Positions 26,699 to 34,840 are shown, numbered from the stretch's first letter. The stretch is DNA of 64,000 nucleotides from Proteus vulgaris (GCF_033708015.1 NZ_CP137920.1:1488001-1552000); one strand, 5' to 3'. Numbers and translations are program-made. The notes: generated by a model not told the origin, from the letters alone.

Positions 26699-27628
26699 GT
26701 GTACGCTAAAAATGTTTTTACATTACATCTATTACATCCAAAATATTTTTTAACTTGGTTTGGTATTTTTATTCTCTTTTTATTAGTACAACTCCCTTAT
26801 TCTTGGTTGCTTTTTTTAGGTAAACATCTTGGGTTGTTATCTCGTTTCTTTGTCAAAAGAAGAGTCTCGATAATAAAGAAAAATTTAGAATTATGTTTCC
26901 CTAATAAAGATAAAAATGAAATTAACAAGCTTGTTATGGATAATTTATCATCACTCGGTGTTGCATTATTTGAAACAGGCATGGCGTGGTTTTGGAGTGA
27001 TCGCCGATTAAAAAATCTCTTTGAAGTACAGGGGATTTCCAATTTTACTGACGCAAATGATAAAAATGCTGGAATTTTATTAATTGGTATACACACTATG
27101 TCACTAGAGTTGGGTGGACGCATTATGGGACTTTGTTTTCCTGTGAATGCGATGTATAGGCCACATAATAATAAAGCGATGGAGTTTATCCAAACTAAAG
27201 CAAGATGCCGATCAGATAAAGGTATGATAGATAGACGTAACTTAAAGTTTATGGTGATGGAGTTAAAAAAAGGGAAAGCAATTTGGTTTGCGCCTGACCA
27301 AGACTTTGGTTTAAAAGGTACAACATTTTCTCCATTTTTTTCTGTTGAAAAAACATCAACCTCAAAAGGTGTTGCTATATTAGCAAAATTATCAGGAGCA
27401 CCTTCTTTGACTGTTACTTTGGTTAGAAATGAAAATCAAAACAACAAAAAATACAGTTTAATTATTGGTAAAGAACTGAATAATTATCCTTCTGAAGATA
27501 TTCAAAATGACACGGATAGGATGAATAAATTAATAGAAACAGAAATTATGCGAGCTCCAGATCAATATCTATGGGCTCACCGTCGTTTTAAAACTCGACC
27601 AGCAGGTGAAGCCAGTTTTTATAATTAA
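26699..27628 (+). CDS. Lipid A late acyltransferase, LpxL/LpxP family
   Basis: The 309-residue inner-membrane enzyme transfers an acyl chain from acyl-ACP to Kdo2-lipid IVA. It has an N-terminal membrane helix (WFGIFILFLLVQLPYSWLLF) and the catalytic HX4E motif in IGIHTMSLELGGR near residue 137. Further signatures are AMYRPHNNKAMEFIQTKARC, APDQDFGLKGTTFSPFF and YLWAHRRFKTRPAG. It starts with GTG, preceded by AAAGGA at 26685. It is closest to LpxL/LpxP. Being next to a cspA-type gene would suit cold-induced LpxP, but sequence alone cannot separate the two. Confidence 0.85.
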   Translation: MYAKNVFTLHLLHPKYFLTWFGIFILFLLVQLPYSWLLFLGKHLGLLSRFFVKRRVSIIKKNLELCFPNKDKNEINKLVMDNLSSLGVALFETGMAWFWSDRRLKNLFEVQGISNFTDANDKNAGILLIGIHTMSLELGGRIMGLCFPVNAMYRPHNNKAMEFIQTKARCRSDKGMIDRRNLKFMVMELKKGKAIWFAPDQDFGLKGTTFSPFFSVEKTSTSKGVAILAKLSGAPSLTVTLVRNENQNNKKYSLIIGKELNNYPSEDIQNDTDRMNKLIETEIMRAPDQYLWAHRRFKTRPAGEASFYN

Positions 27629-27645
27629 TTATTAATGTATTGTAT

Positions 27646-27743
27646 AAAAAAGACCAATACATGATGTATTGGTCACAGTAAATACTGGAAGCAATGTGAG
27701 CAATGTCGTTGTGAAAAGCCAAGTAAAATACTTAACTACTCAC
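27646..27743 (-). ncRNA. ryhB: RyhB-like iron-responsive small RNA, copy A
   Basis: The minus strand carries ACGACATTGCTCACATTGCT followed by TCCAGTATTTACT, which is the conserved core of E. coli RyhB, about 50 bases after the predicted start. The transcript should start near 27743 and end at a terminator with a nine-base stem (GACCAATAC, loop, GTATTGGTC; 27652-27674) and a T run, giving about 98 bases (RyhB has 90). RyhB works with Hfq to shut off iron-using proteins when iron is low. Confidence 0.9.
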
Positions 27744-27750
27744 AATGTAA

Positions 27751-27779
27751 AGGATAATCATTATCATTTAACTTGTCAA
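27751..27779 (-). promoter_or_regulatory. Fur-controlled promoter of RyhB copy A
   Basis: Read on the minus strand, TTGACA (27779-27774) and TATCCT (27756-27751) are 17 bases apart. The spacer and -10 contain AAATGATAATGATTATCC, a near-perfect Fur box. Confidence 0.85.
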
Positions 27780-28037
27780 CCTCAAGATTTGTATGGAATT
27801 AGAAAAAAGAATAGAGGGACAAAGTAAAGATAATAAGATAAAAAGATAAAAATTTTAATAAATAAGTTAAAAATAGAGTTAGCAGATATAGAAGTAAACT
27901 ATATCTGCTTAATATATTATAACCATAATAGAAAGTATCATTTATATAGTAATGAATTCTAATTTTTGGAAAATATATACTCGTTATTTAATTGAGATTA
28001 ATCTTTATTAAAAAATTAATATTTTAAAGTTATGATA

Positions 28038-28349
28038 TTAATTATACATAATATCCATTATTCCTACATTTTCTTTGATCCAATTTATGCTCATTGAGCC
28101 TTTATTTTTACTCAATTGAGTATTGAATATTTTATTGGGTTCAATTTTATGTAAAGTTTCTTCCATTTCAGTACCATTCCAACAATTTGTTTTAAAAGTA
28201 TTGTCTACTGAGTTGGTGATACAATTTCCATCTACAATTGAACCTGTAAATGTAATTGTTCCTGAGCCGATTACTTTATTATTATTTGCCATGGTTGGAG
28301 CTGATAATAAAAATGATAAACACATTCCGATAATTAAAAATTTTTTCAT
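28038..28349 (-). CDS. Mini-pilin-like secreted protein, paralogue 1
   Basis: The 103-residue protein has a signal peptide (MKKFLIIGMCLSFLLSAPTM then AN) and a mature part opening VIGSGTITFTGSIVDGNC, the usual first strand of chaperone-usher pilins (GTITFTGxIVDxxC). A second Cys follows at residue 56. It ends IMDIMYN, like a pilin final strand, but the mature chain is only about 80 residues, half a normal pilin. Cysteines at 43 and 56 are at the same positions in two paralogues at 47307 and 47885. No chaperone or usher gene is nearby. TAGGAAT precedes the ATG. Function unknown. Confidence 0.7.
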   Translation of the reverse strand: MKKFLIIGMCLSFLLSAPTMANNNKVIGSGTITFTGSIVDGNCITNSVDNTFKTNCWNGTEMEETLHKIEPNKIFNTQLSKNKGSMSINWIKENVGIMDIMYN

Positions 28350-28451
28350 TCTATATTCCTAAAATATTTTTTATTTGATTGAATTTTTGATTTGATATTT
28401 TTGTACAATGAATAAATATCTTCGTATCGAGTTGATGAAAGGAATATTAGA

Positions 28452-28947
28452 GGAAAAAAATATATCAATCTGTAAAAAATATTGATGGTTAATGACAGTT
28501 ATATAAAGGTTTATGAATGATTTCATGGTTTTCTTATTGTCGTACTGTTAATTTAAATTGATTGATTTGTTTGTATTTATTTGAAATAAAACAAATAAAT
28601 ACATCTTTGATTATTTTTGTTAATAAGTTAATGTTTTTTGATATTAGTTAAATTACTTAATTTTGTAATGATACATTTTGTCGTTAAAATAGAAAACTGA
28701 TGAAATGAGTAATTTCAGAGTTCCAAAAATCTTGTCAAAGTATTACTAAGAAACAGCGATTAAGAAGAAAAAAACATCTTTATTTGATGATTTTGAGTGG
28801 ATAAGCTAGGGCGCTGAAATAGCGAACATTTAGTGATGAGAAAGAATAATGTAAAAAAATCCCCGCACGGGGCGGGGGAAATTAAATATCTATCAGTGAT
28901 GAAATACTGAAACCAATAATAAGGGAAAAAAATATATCAATCTGTAA
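28452..28947. repeat. Direct repeat pair, 24 bases, 472 bases apart
   Basis: The same 24 bases occur at 28452-28475 and 28924-28947; the core is AAAAATATATCAATCTGTAA. On the minus strand both copies start with TTACAG and are followed by AT-rich sequence. They may be duplicated promoter-region DNA or binding sites. Confidence 0.5.
28853..28877 (-). terminator. Intrinsic terminator on the minus strand
   Basis: CCCCGC (28861-28866) and GCGGGG (28872-28877) form a six-base GC stem. On the minus strand it is followed by ATTTTTTT. No gene is seen upstream of it on that strand, so it may end a small RNA. Confidence 0.6.
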
Positions 28948-29267
28948 CAAACTTTTTAAAAAAATAATAAGAATAAGTTCAGTATTAGCGTGGCTTTCTA
29001 AATAAGTACATAAATTACTATTTGAGTTTTTATTTAGCTATTTGATTTTATTTGATTTTTAATTTAACAAAGAGAGTAAATAATCCAAACTAAAGTTATC
29101 ATTAGTCTAATGATAACGTGGTTGTTTTAAGATCTTTGATAGTGATAGCTAGATACAACATTATTATCTTGCGTTAAATTCACTATAAACTATTTTGGCT
29201 TCAATAAGATGATAGTGTTTTGAAGGAAGCTATATTCTTCACTCACTTAGCGAAAAACGCCGTAAAC

Positions 29268-29288
29268 CCTCGCCCAGTGCGGGTGGGG
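29268..29288. repeat. IS left-end subterminal hairpin
   Basis: CCTCGCCC and GGGTGGGG pair over eight positions including two wobble pairs, with loop AGTGC. Such hairpins are bound by the Y1 transposase as single-stranded DNA. Confidence 0.6.
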
Positions 29289-29321
29289 ATATAAGGTGAA
29301 AAGCCCGCAGGGCTTTAAAGA

Positions 29322-29747
29322 TCAATCAGGCGTTGACTGGCTCTGAACGTAGGCTCTGAGTGTTTCAATCGTTGCCCCTCCAGAGCTACAGACAAAGTAC
29401 GACCTTGACCACAAAAGTCCTGTTTTACTTTGCGTCCGTAAATGTGTGTTTTGCTGGCGCAGCAGGCGCGACGATACTGATTTCAGATTGTTGACCATCA
29501 CACTGACCGCCAGTTTTGGCGGGTAAGCAACCAGCAGATGCACATGGTCAGGCTCTCCGTCCATCTCAATAATTTCGCATTCAAGTTTTGCCGCAGCGGA
29601 GTCAAATGCATCACGCAGTTGAGCGAGCATCAGTCCGTCAAATAGCTTACGTCGATACTTTGTCGTAAAGATCAGATGCACGACCAGTTTACTGACACTG
29701 TGCCGCTTTCTGAGGGATCCCGCCAGTAAATCATCATGATTACTCAA
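29322..29747 (-). CDS. tnpA: IS200/IS605 Y1 transposase TnpA
   Basis: The 141-residue protein is a single-strand DNA transposase with the HUH motif HVH (residues 68 and 70, in GEPDHVHLLVAYPP) and the catalytic Tyr at residue 133 (LRAYVQSQ). The N-terminus SVSKLVVHLIFTTKYRRKLF is the family signature. The start codon would be TTG at 29747; no better in-frame ATG exists before the conserved region. Length is normal and no break is seen, so it should be active. Confidence 0.9.
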   Translation of the reverse strand: MSNHDDLLAGSLRKRHSVSKLVVHLIFTTKYRRKLFDGLMLAQLRDAFDSAAAKLECEIIEMDGEPDHVHLLVAYPPKLAVSVMVNNLKSVSSRLLRQQNTHLRTQSKTGLLWSRSYFVCSSGGATIETLRAYVQSQSTPD

Positions 29748-29800
29748 TTGATATATTGCCCTAACATGTTAAAATAAAAACATTATATCAATGAGCGCTG

Positions 29801-30973
29801 ATGATGTTAAGAGCAACAAAAGTACGCATCTACCCAACACCAGAACAGGCTGAATATCTCAACGCTCAGTTCGGTGCGGTTCGTTTTGCGTACAACAAAG
29901 CGCTGCACATCAAGAAAGACGCTTACCAGCGGCACGGCGTAAATTTAAACCCGCGTAAAGACCTTAAACCGCTGCTTGCAGTGGCGAAAAAATCCCGCAG
30001 ATATGGGTGGCTTAAAGAATATGACTCCATAGCATTGCAGCAGGCGGTGATTAACCTTGACGTGGCTTTCTCCAACTTTTTTAATCCGAAACTAAAAGCC
30101 CGTTTTCCCACGTTTAAAAGTAAGCATGGCAGACAATCTAGCTATCATTGTGTCGGGATCAAAGTCATTGATGGCGCGATAAAAATCCCGAAAATCGCAC
30201 CGATTGAAGCGCGTTTACATCGTGAAATTACGGGGGCGCTGAAAAGTATCACACTGAGCCGCAGCGCAACCGGAAAATACTATGCGTCACTACTCTGTGA
30301 TGACGGGGTAGAAGCACCGGCAAAGCCAACATTGATATCAAATATCACGGGGCTTGATGTGGGGCTGAGTCATTACGCCATCAAATCAGACGGCAATAAG
30401 ATTGCTAATCCGCGCCACCTTATCAATGCCAGCCGTCACCTACGTCGAAAACAAAAAGCCTTATCTCGCAAGCAAAAAGGGAGTGCTAATCGCCGTAAAG
30501 CCCGAATACAGCTTGCAGGTGTACACGAACGGGTAGCCAATGCCCGTGCTGATTTTCAACACAAACTCTCTCGTGCAATTGTTGACGAAAACCAAGCGGT
30601 AATTGTCGAGACACTGAAATCGGCGAATATGATGAAAAACCACTGTCTGGCTCGCGCTATCGGTGATGCAGGCTGGCATGGTTTTATCACAAAGCTGGAA
30701 TATAAAGCCGCAGAAAAAGGCGTCCATCTGGTAAAACTGGATCAATGGTTTGCCAGTTCGAAAACCTGTCATTGCTGCGGTCATAAAATGTCAGAAATGC
30801 CACTACATAAGCGTATCTGGCAATGCCCTGAATGTGGAGTTGAACATGACCGAGATATCAATGCGGCAATCAATATCCGACACAAGGGCATATTGGAATT
30901 ACACGCGGCGGGACTCGTCGTTTCAGCCCATGGAGACCCGCGTAAATGCGTCGTACAGAGGGTTGCGGTCTGA
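29801..30973 (+). CDS. tnpB: TnpB RNA-guided nuclease of the IS605 element
   Basis: The 390-residue protein has the OrfB architecture: an N-terminal helix-turn-helix (RIYPTPEQAEYLNAQFGAVR), a RuvC-like nuclease with Asp in GLDVGLSHYAIKSDG (near 187), Glu in VIVETLKSANM (near 268), and Asp in HDRDINAAINI (near 350). A CxxC...CxxC zinc ribbon is present (CHCCGHK and CPECGVEHD). All catalytic residues are present. TnpB proteins cut DNA next to a short target motif, guided by an RNA made from the 3' end of the gene and right end of the element; that RNA is not visible as a separate gene but is expected here. Confidence 0.9.
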   Translation: MMLRATKVRIYPTPEQAEYLNAQFGAVRFAYNKALHIKKDAYQRHGVNLNPRKDLKPLLAVAKKSRRYGWLKEYDSIALQQAVINLDVAFSNFFNPKLKARFPTFKSKHGRQSSYHCVGIKVIDGAIKIPKIAPIEARLHREITGALKSITLSRSATGKYYASLLCDDGVEAPAKPTLISNITGLDVGLSHYAIKSDGNKIANPRHLINASRHLRRKQKALSRKQKGSANRRKARIQLAGVHERVANARADFQHKLSRAIVDENQAVIVETLKSANMMKNHCLARAIGDAGWHGFITKLEYKAAEKGVHLVKLDQWFASSKTCHCCGHKMSEMPLHKRIWQCPECGVEHDRDINAAINIRHKGILELHAAGLVVSAHGDPRKCVVQRVAV

Positions 30974-31033
30974 GAAGTGGGAAGCCTCGCCGTTTACGGC
31001 GGGGAGCAGTCACGATGAAATCGAATATGGAAT
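30900..31033 (+). ncRNA. Predicted omega RNA of TnpB (extent estimated)
   Basis: In IS605 elements the guide RNA spans the 3' end of tnpB, the right-end hairpin (here 30985-31004) and about 16-20 bases of flanking DNA as guide. Here the guide would begin at 31014 with GATGAAATCGAATATGG. The extent is by analogy only. Confidence 0.4.
30985..31004. repeat. IS right-end subterminal hairpin
   Basis: CCTCGCCG and CGGCGGGG form an eight-base stem with loop TTTA just after tnpB. The sequence resembles the left-end hairpin. Confidence 0.7.
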
Positions 31034-31042
31034 AGTATAGAT

Positions 31043-31139
31043 AAAAAAAGACCAACGCTAGGAGAGTTGGTCAATAAATACTAGAAGCAATGTGAGCAAT
31101 GTCGTTGTGAAAAACCGAGTAAAACACTCAACTATTCAC
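31043..31139 (-). ncRNA. ryhB: RyhB-like iron-responsive small RNA, copy B
   Basis: The minus strand carries the same core as copy A, ACGACATTGCTCACATTGCT then TCTAGTATTTATT, differing from copy A in a few bases. The terminator is GACCAAC, loop, GTTGGTC (31050-31072), followed by seven T. The predicted transcript is about 97 bases. Sequence outside the core (5' third and terminator stem) differs between copies while promoter elements are kept, which points to two functional paralogues, not a recent copy. Confidence 0.9.
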
Positions 31140-31146
31140 AAGTTAA

Positions 31147-31175
31147 AAGATAATCATTATCATTTGTTGTGTCAA
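31147..31175 (-). promoter_or_regulatory. Fur-controlled promoter of RyhB copy B
   Basis: On the minus strand TTGACA (31175-31170) and TATCTT (31152-31147) are 17 bases apart, and AAATGATAATGATTATC in the spacer and -10 is a near-perfect Fur box. Confidence 0.85.
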
Positions 31176-31338
31176 CCCTACAAAGATTACGGTTACTCTT
31201 TATTCACACTAAGGGTCAATAAATAATTCTATTTTACAGAGACTAAAATTAAAATTTTATTATTAATAACAATAAGATCCTGCTTTCTAATTTAGTATTT
31301 ATTGTATTTTTAACAGTATTTATTTTTTATTTTATTGA

Positions 31339-31386
31339 CTAAATTTTTAAAATACTGGAACGCAAATGTATCGTTTTCTTAACCAT
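31339..31386 (-). pseudogene. Fifteen-codon ORF behind a strong ribosome site, possible gene remnant
   Basis: The minus strand reads MVKKTIHLRSSILKI and stop. TAAGGAGA at 31400-31393 lies seven bases before the ATG, an excellent ribosome site, and a Fur-box-like sequence lies about 60 bases further upstream. This looks like the start of a deleted iron-regulated gene (for example a receptor) or a leader peptide. Confidence 0.4.
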
Positions 31387-31442
31387 AAGTTTTCTCCTTA
31401 TTAGTGGTAGTTCTAACAATAATAATGACCCTCCTTAATTGC

Positions 31443-31464
31443 AATCGATAATCATTATTATTTG
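31443..31464. promoter_or_regulatory. Fur-box-like site
   Basis: AATCGATAATCATTATTATTTG matches much of the Fur consensus. It lies between a minus-strand gene remnant and the 5'-nucleotidase gene, so either or neither may be its target. Confidence 0.55.
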
Positions 31465-31601
31465 TGTGGGCGAACAATAAAGTGCTAATAGCTGGTAAAT
31501 GCTACGATTTATCTGTATTTTTTGTATAAATTTTCTTATCTTCACCCTTTTAAAAAAGTGATAATATGAGCAATAAAAGAAACTGACAGGGAATTCTGGC
31601 G

Positions 31602-32537
31602 ATGGCTTATGATTTAACGAAGAGATTAGTCTTAGGACTCTCCTCTAGTGCATTATTTGATTTAGAAGAATCAGATAATATTTTTCGCACGCAAGGGGAG
31701 GAAGCTTATCGGAAATATCAGCATAAAATGCAGGATGAGCCTTTGAATAAAGGCGTTGCATTTCCTTTTATTCGTCGGCTTTTGAAGTTAAATAATATTA
31801 GACCAGATGATCCGCTCGTTGAAGTTATTTTATTATCCAGAAATGATCCCGATACTGGATTAAGAGTGATGAATTCTATTGAACATTATAAGCTAGGGAT
31901 CACTCGAGCTGTATTCCTTCAAGGGAAATCGCCTCATATTTATATTCCAGCATTTGATATTGAGTTATTTTTATCAGCTGACCATGACGATGTTTTACAA
32001 GCAATTCAGGCAAATTATCCAGCAGGGCAGATATTAGCAGGTCATGTTAATGATGATGATGCCGATGAATTAAGAATTGCGTTCGACTTTGATGGTGTGA
32101 TTGCTGATGATGAAGCTGAAATTATTTATAAAACTTCAGGTGAGTTGTCTCAATTTCATCATCATGAAGCGAAAATGGTTGATGTACCTCATAATCCTGG
32201 ACCATTAAAAAAGTTCTTACTGCGTATTTCTGATATTCAAAAATTGGAGTTAGAAAAATTAAAACAAGATCCTACATATATTCCATTACTTAAAATCTCT
32301 ATTGTTACTGCACGTAATGCACCCTCTCATAAGCGTGTTATTAATACGATGAGAGCATGGGGAATTTCTGTTAATGAAGCCTTTTTTATGGGAGGCGTAG
32401 AGAAATCGAATGTATTAAAAATTTTACAACCACATATATTCTTTGACGACCAAAAATTACATTTAAAATCTTCATCTGAATTACCTTCTGTGCATATTCC
32501 ATTTGGAATAGCGAATAGTAAAATAGATAATAAATAA
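31602..32537 (+). CDS. Cytosolic 5'-nucleotidase-like protein
   Basis: The 311-residue protein resembles the 5'-nucleotidase family with cytosolic IA/IB-like members. It opens YDLTKRLVLGLSSSALFDLE and has VILLSRNDPDTGLRVMNSIE near residue 85. LRIAFDFDGVIADDEAEIIY near residue 165 is a HAD-type nucleophile motif DFDGV. SIVTARNAPSHKRVINTMRA and FFDDQKLH complete the HAD set. It should release phosphate from nucleoside monophosphates. It lies alone, with a Fur-box-like site 140 bases upstream whose effect is not clear. Confidence 0.8.
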   Translation: MAYDLTKRLVLGLSSSALFDLEESDNIFRTQGEEAYRKYQHKMQDEPLNKGVAFPFIRRLLKLNNIRPDDPLVEVILLSRNDPDTGLRVMNSIEHYKLGITRAVFLQGKSPHIYIPAFDIELFLSADHDDVLQAIQANYPAGQILAGHVNDDDADELRIAFDFDGVIADDEAEIIYKTSGELSQFHHHEAKMVDVPHNPGPLKKFLLRISDIQKLELEKLKQDPTYIPLLKISIVTARNAPSHKRVINTMRAWGISVNEAFFMGGVEKSNVLKILQPHIFFDDQKLHLKSSSELPSVHIPFGIANSKIDNK

Positions 32538-32549
32538 ATTATGTATAAT

Positions 32550-32588
32550 AAACAGGATGCGCGATATTTATATCATACACCTGTTTTT
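32550..32588 (+). terminator. Terminator after the 5'-nucleotidase gene
   Basis: AAACAGG and CCTGTTT pair across a 23-base loop, followed by T residues. The long loop makes it a moderate call. Confidence 0.55.
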
Positions 32589-32786
32589 TATTTTGTCTAA
32601 TATTGCCTTTATTTGAGGTTTTTAATTATTTTATTTATTTTTCATAAAAATAAGAACAAAGTTGGATCTATTTTTATAGAAGTAGTATGGTGTTAGGTGA
32701 TTTATATATATTATAAATTAATAACATTTTATTTATAATTTATTTCAAGAGCTTATTTAATTAATAAAAAGTAAATGAGGGAAGAA

Positions 32787-32966
32787 ATGGATAATAACCA
32801 TAGATTTTTTTCTGATGAAGTATGTCCTAAAACTGCATTATATGGTCAATTTTATGGTGATAATCAATATGCTGGACGGGATTATGAAAGAAAAATATAT
32901 AACGGAAATAAATTTCCAAAAACTAAAAAAGGATTTTATTTTAAAAAGTTAATGAATTTTAAATAA
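32787..32966 (+). CDS. Small conserved-looking protein, unknown
   Basis: The 59-residue product reads CPKTALYGQFYGDNQYAGRD then YERKIYNGNKFPKTKKGFYF. The CPKTxxYGQ...YxGxDxxR...FP.T..GF pattern looks conserved and recalls YjzC-like small proteins, though I cannot name the family firmly. I chose the ATG at 32787: GAGG lies six bases before it. The ATG at 32775 overlaps that site. Confidence 0.5.
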   Translation: MDNNHRFFSDEVCPKTALYGQFYGDNQYAGRDYERKIYNGNKFPKTKKGFYFKKLMNFK

Positions 32967-33191
32967 CAAAACAACAAGCAAATAATATAGAGTCATTTTA
33001 ACTAAAAAATAAAGTTGATGATTGCATGGTGATTGTATTTAACTTATTGAAAATAATGGTTTTTTAAATTCAAATACTAATAAGTTAATATTATTATCAT
33101 AAAGTTTTGAGGTTTTTACTAATGATATTTTGTATTAATCAAATATTATATAAATAATTGATTAAAAATATGCAATCATCAACATTTTATA

Positions 33192-33785
33192 TTATATGCC
33201 GTTATCTATTTGCCTCCTGTAAAGTTTCCTACTTATGATAATGAAAGTTGTACCTAGGAATATTATAAATATAATAAGTAAGTTAAATATGGAATAATTA
33301 TTATCCATAGACAATAAAATCATAAATGAAGGTAATAGGGAGATTAAAAAGAAAATTTTATTATTTTTAACTATTATATATATAATTGAGATAATCAATG
33401 ATATAAATAAAAAAATAAAGTAAGCAGTGAATAAAGCAACCAAATGCCAACTATTAAGAAAATGAGATGGGACACCTTCTTGATAAAATATCATTATAGA
33501 TACGATTATCGTCGCTAGAAAACTCGTATAAGTAAATACAACAAGGACAAAGAGATTTGTTTCTATAAAGAATAGATATCTAAGATAGATAACCCTTATA
33601 ATAATTTCTGTGGTAGAAGAAAAAATTAATATACTTAGAAAAAAGATCAAAAAAGAAAGAAGTGAGAAAGAAATATTTTGAGAATCAATAAGTATAGTCA
33701 TACTAAGATATAAGGCAACCAGTACAGATAAAAGTGGAGATATAAAAGTCAGTAATTTTTTATCTTTCTTCGTTTTGACTATCAT
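33192..33785 (-). CDS. Multi-pass membrane protein, unknown
   Basis: The 197-residue protein has about six membrane segments and very few charged residues outside its ends (MIVKTKKDKK and RKLYRRQIDNG). I see no motif. AAGG lies before the ATG. Codon use is extremely AT-rich (Ile, Leu, Phe). It lies between a small gene and the tRNA-Pro attachment repeat, so it may belong to the old integrated element or the host. Confidence 0.5.
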   Translation of the reverse strand: MIVKTKKDKKLLTFISPLLSVLVALYLSMTILIDSQNISFSLLSFLIFFLSILIFSSTTEIIIRVIYLRYLFFIETNLFVLVVFTYTSFLATIIVSIMIFYQEGVPSHFLNSWHLVALFTAYFIFLFISLIISIIYIIVKNNKIFFLISLLPSFMILLSMDNNYSIFNLLIIFIIFLGTTFIIISRKLYRRQIDNGI

Positions 33786-33896
33786 TAATTTAACCTTATT
33801 ATACTTTTCCTTAAAAGGTTTAGCATATCATTAATACAGTAGTAAGATCTCAATTGGATACGCTCTATTAAGTAATTGAAGTAAAATTGTATCGTA

Positions 33897-34060
33897 GGCA
33901 TAAGGCGAGAATTGGACTTTACACAAGGTAAACCTGATGTGAGTTTTACCCCACGTAAATTCCAGACATAAAAAAATCAATCCTAAGCGGTTGGTTTTCT
34001 TAATTAAAAATGGTCAGCATGATAGGATTTGAACCTACGACCCCTGACACTCCCATGAAA
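33897..34060. repeat. Attachment-site repeat, distal copy, with tRNA-Pro 3' fragment
   Basis: About 115 bases here (GGTAAACCTGATGTGAGTTT..., GGTTGGTTTTCTTAATTAAA) match 36455-36596 with small gaps. The next 50 bases (34011-34060) repeat the 3' end of the tRNA-Pro gene with one mismatch (TGGTCAGCAT for TGGTCGGCAT). The tRNA match ends in the anticodon arm, so this is not a gene but an attachment-site duplicate. Confidence 0.8.
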
Positions 34061-34396
34061 CCGGCTTTCACGCTTCACCTAAATCGTGGCAAGAAATTCA
34101 TGGTACCGAGATTGAGTTATTAGAGTAAGTTGCCATTTTAGTAATTTCACCAACTAACCCAGCCAATGTGCTGGGTTTTCTGTTTTTATCTACAGATAAA
34201 ACTTATACTTAAGTAAACTACAATTTTAATATCTTACTTGAGGGTAAGTTAATGTCAGACTGTGTTTATAGTTACACAGCACTCATGAACAAGATAGAGC
34301 ATATCATCAATAGCAACAGCCTCTAGGGTGATCGGTGCGGAGTTAGAAACTAAGCGATTTGATAAGGCTGGTAAATTAAAAATAAGGAATTACTTG
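34061..34396. other. Element interior with gene fragments
   Basis: The first part encodes the end of an unidentified protein (HASPKSWQEIHGTEIELLE and stop at about 34130). A short frame, MSDCVYSYTALMNKIEHIIN then SNSL, runs from 34252 to 34326. Both look like remnants of phage genes. Confidence 0.35.
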
Positions 34397-34840
34397 GTGA
34401 TTAACAATACTATTAAACTATCAATGATATTCGCGGTTATTTTTTCCGTTTCATCCTATGCAGAACCAATCAAAATTGAATGTGAAAGATCGCAGAAGGT
34501 GCCGGATGTAGAAGTAGATAAGAAAAAAAGTTTATGGTCGCTAGATTTCGATAATGCAACTTCTGAAGTTGATGATAAAAAGATATTCGTAATAAAATCA
34601 GGATCTATTACATGGACGGACCCTTGGGGAAGTGAATACACCTATTTTATTGATGATAATGTTCCGCGTATGAAAGGGTATAGAATAATGCAGACTTATA
34701 GTAAAAATGAAAGTAATATTGAGCGTGGCATTAGTTATTTTGAAGAAAAAAAAGTGCTACGAGAAAGCTATCATTACAATGGTGAAGATTTCGCAATCTG
34801 GCGCACAGGGTGTGAAATATTTGATCCAGAAATAGATTAG
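34397..34840 (+). CDS. Secreted protein of unknown function in the tRNA-Pro element
   Basis: From a GTG at 34397 (AAGGA eight bases before) the 147-residue product has a signal peptide (NNTIKLSMIFAVIFSVSSYA) and a mature part with two cysteines (IECERS near the start, TGCEIF near the end). The frame continues upstream to 34328, but without a signal peptide at that start. It lies just before holin-like genes, so a role in lysis or host interaction is possible; no family is recognised. Confidence 0.55.
   Translation: MINNTIKLSMIFAVIFSVSSYAEPIKIECERSQKVPDVEVDKKKSLWSLDFDNATSEVDDKKIFVIKSGSITWTDPWGSEYTYFIDDNVPRMKGYRIMQTYSKNESNIERGISYFEEKKVLRESYHYNGEDFAIWRTGCEIFDPEID

Larger units (their letters stand above)
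28350..29246. other. Long non-coding region with a direct repeat and a minus-strand terminator
   Basis: About 900 AT-rich bases without a supportable gene. It contains a 24-base direct repeat (28452-28475 and 28924-28947) and a GC-rich minus-strand terminator at 28853-28877. An unannotated small RNA on the minus strand, starting between the right repeat copy and the terminator, is possible. Confidence 0.45.
29247..31013. mobile_element. IS200/IS605-family insertion sequence with divergent tnpA and tnpB
   Basis: The element holds a Y1 transposase gene (minus) and tnpB (plus), divergent around a 53-base gap. Subterminal hairpins lie at 29268-29288 and 30985-31004. No target duplication is expected in this family. 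I place the ends from TTCAC/TCAC sequences at both sides (left 29238-29246, right 31010-31013), so the boundaries are approximate to a few bases. It has higher GC than its surroundings, which fits recent arrival. Both genes look intact. Confidence 0.8.

Noticed and set aside
34011..34066. A second tRNA-Pro gene
   Set aside because: Only the 3' half matches; the D arm and the 5' acceptor strand are missing. It is an attachment-site duplicate.
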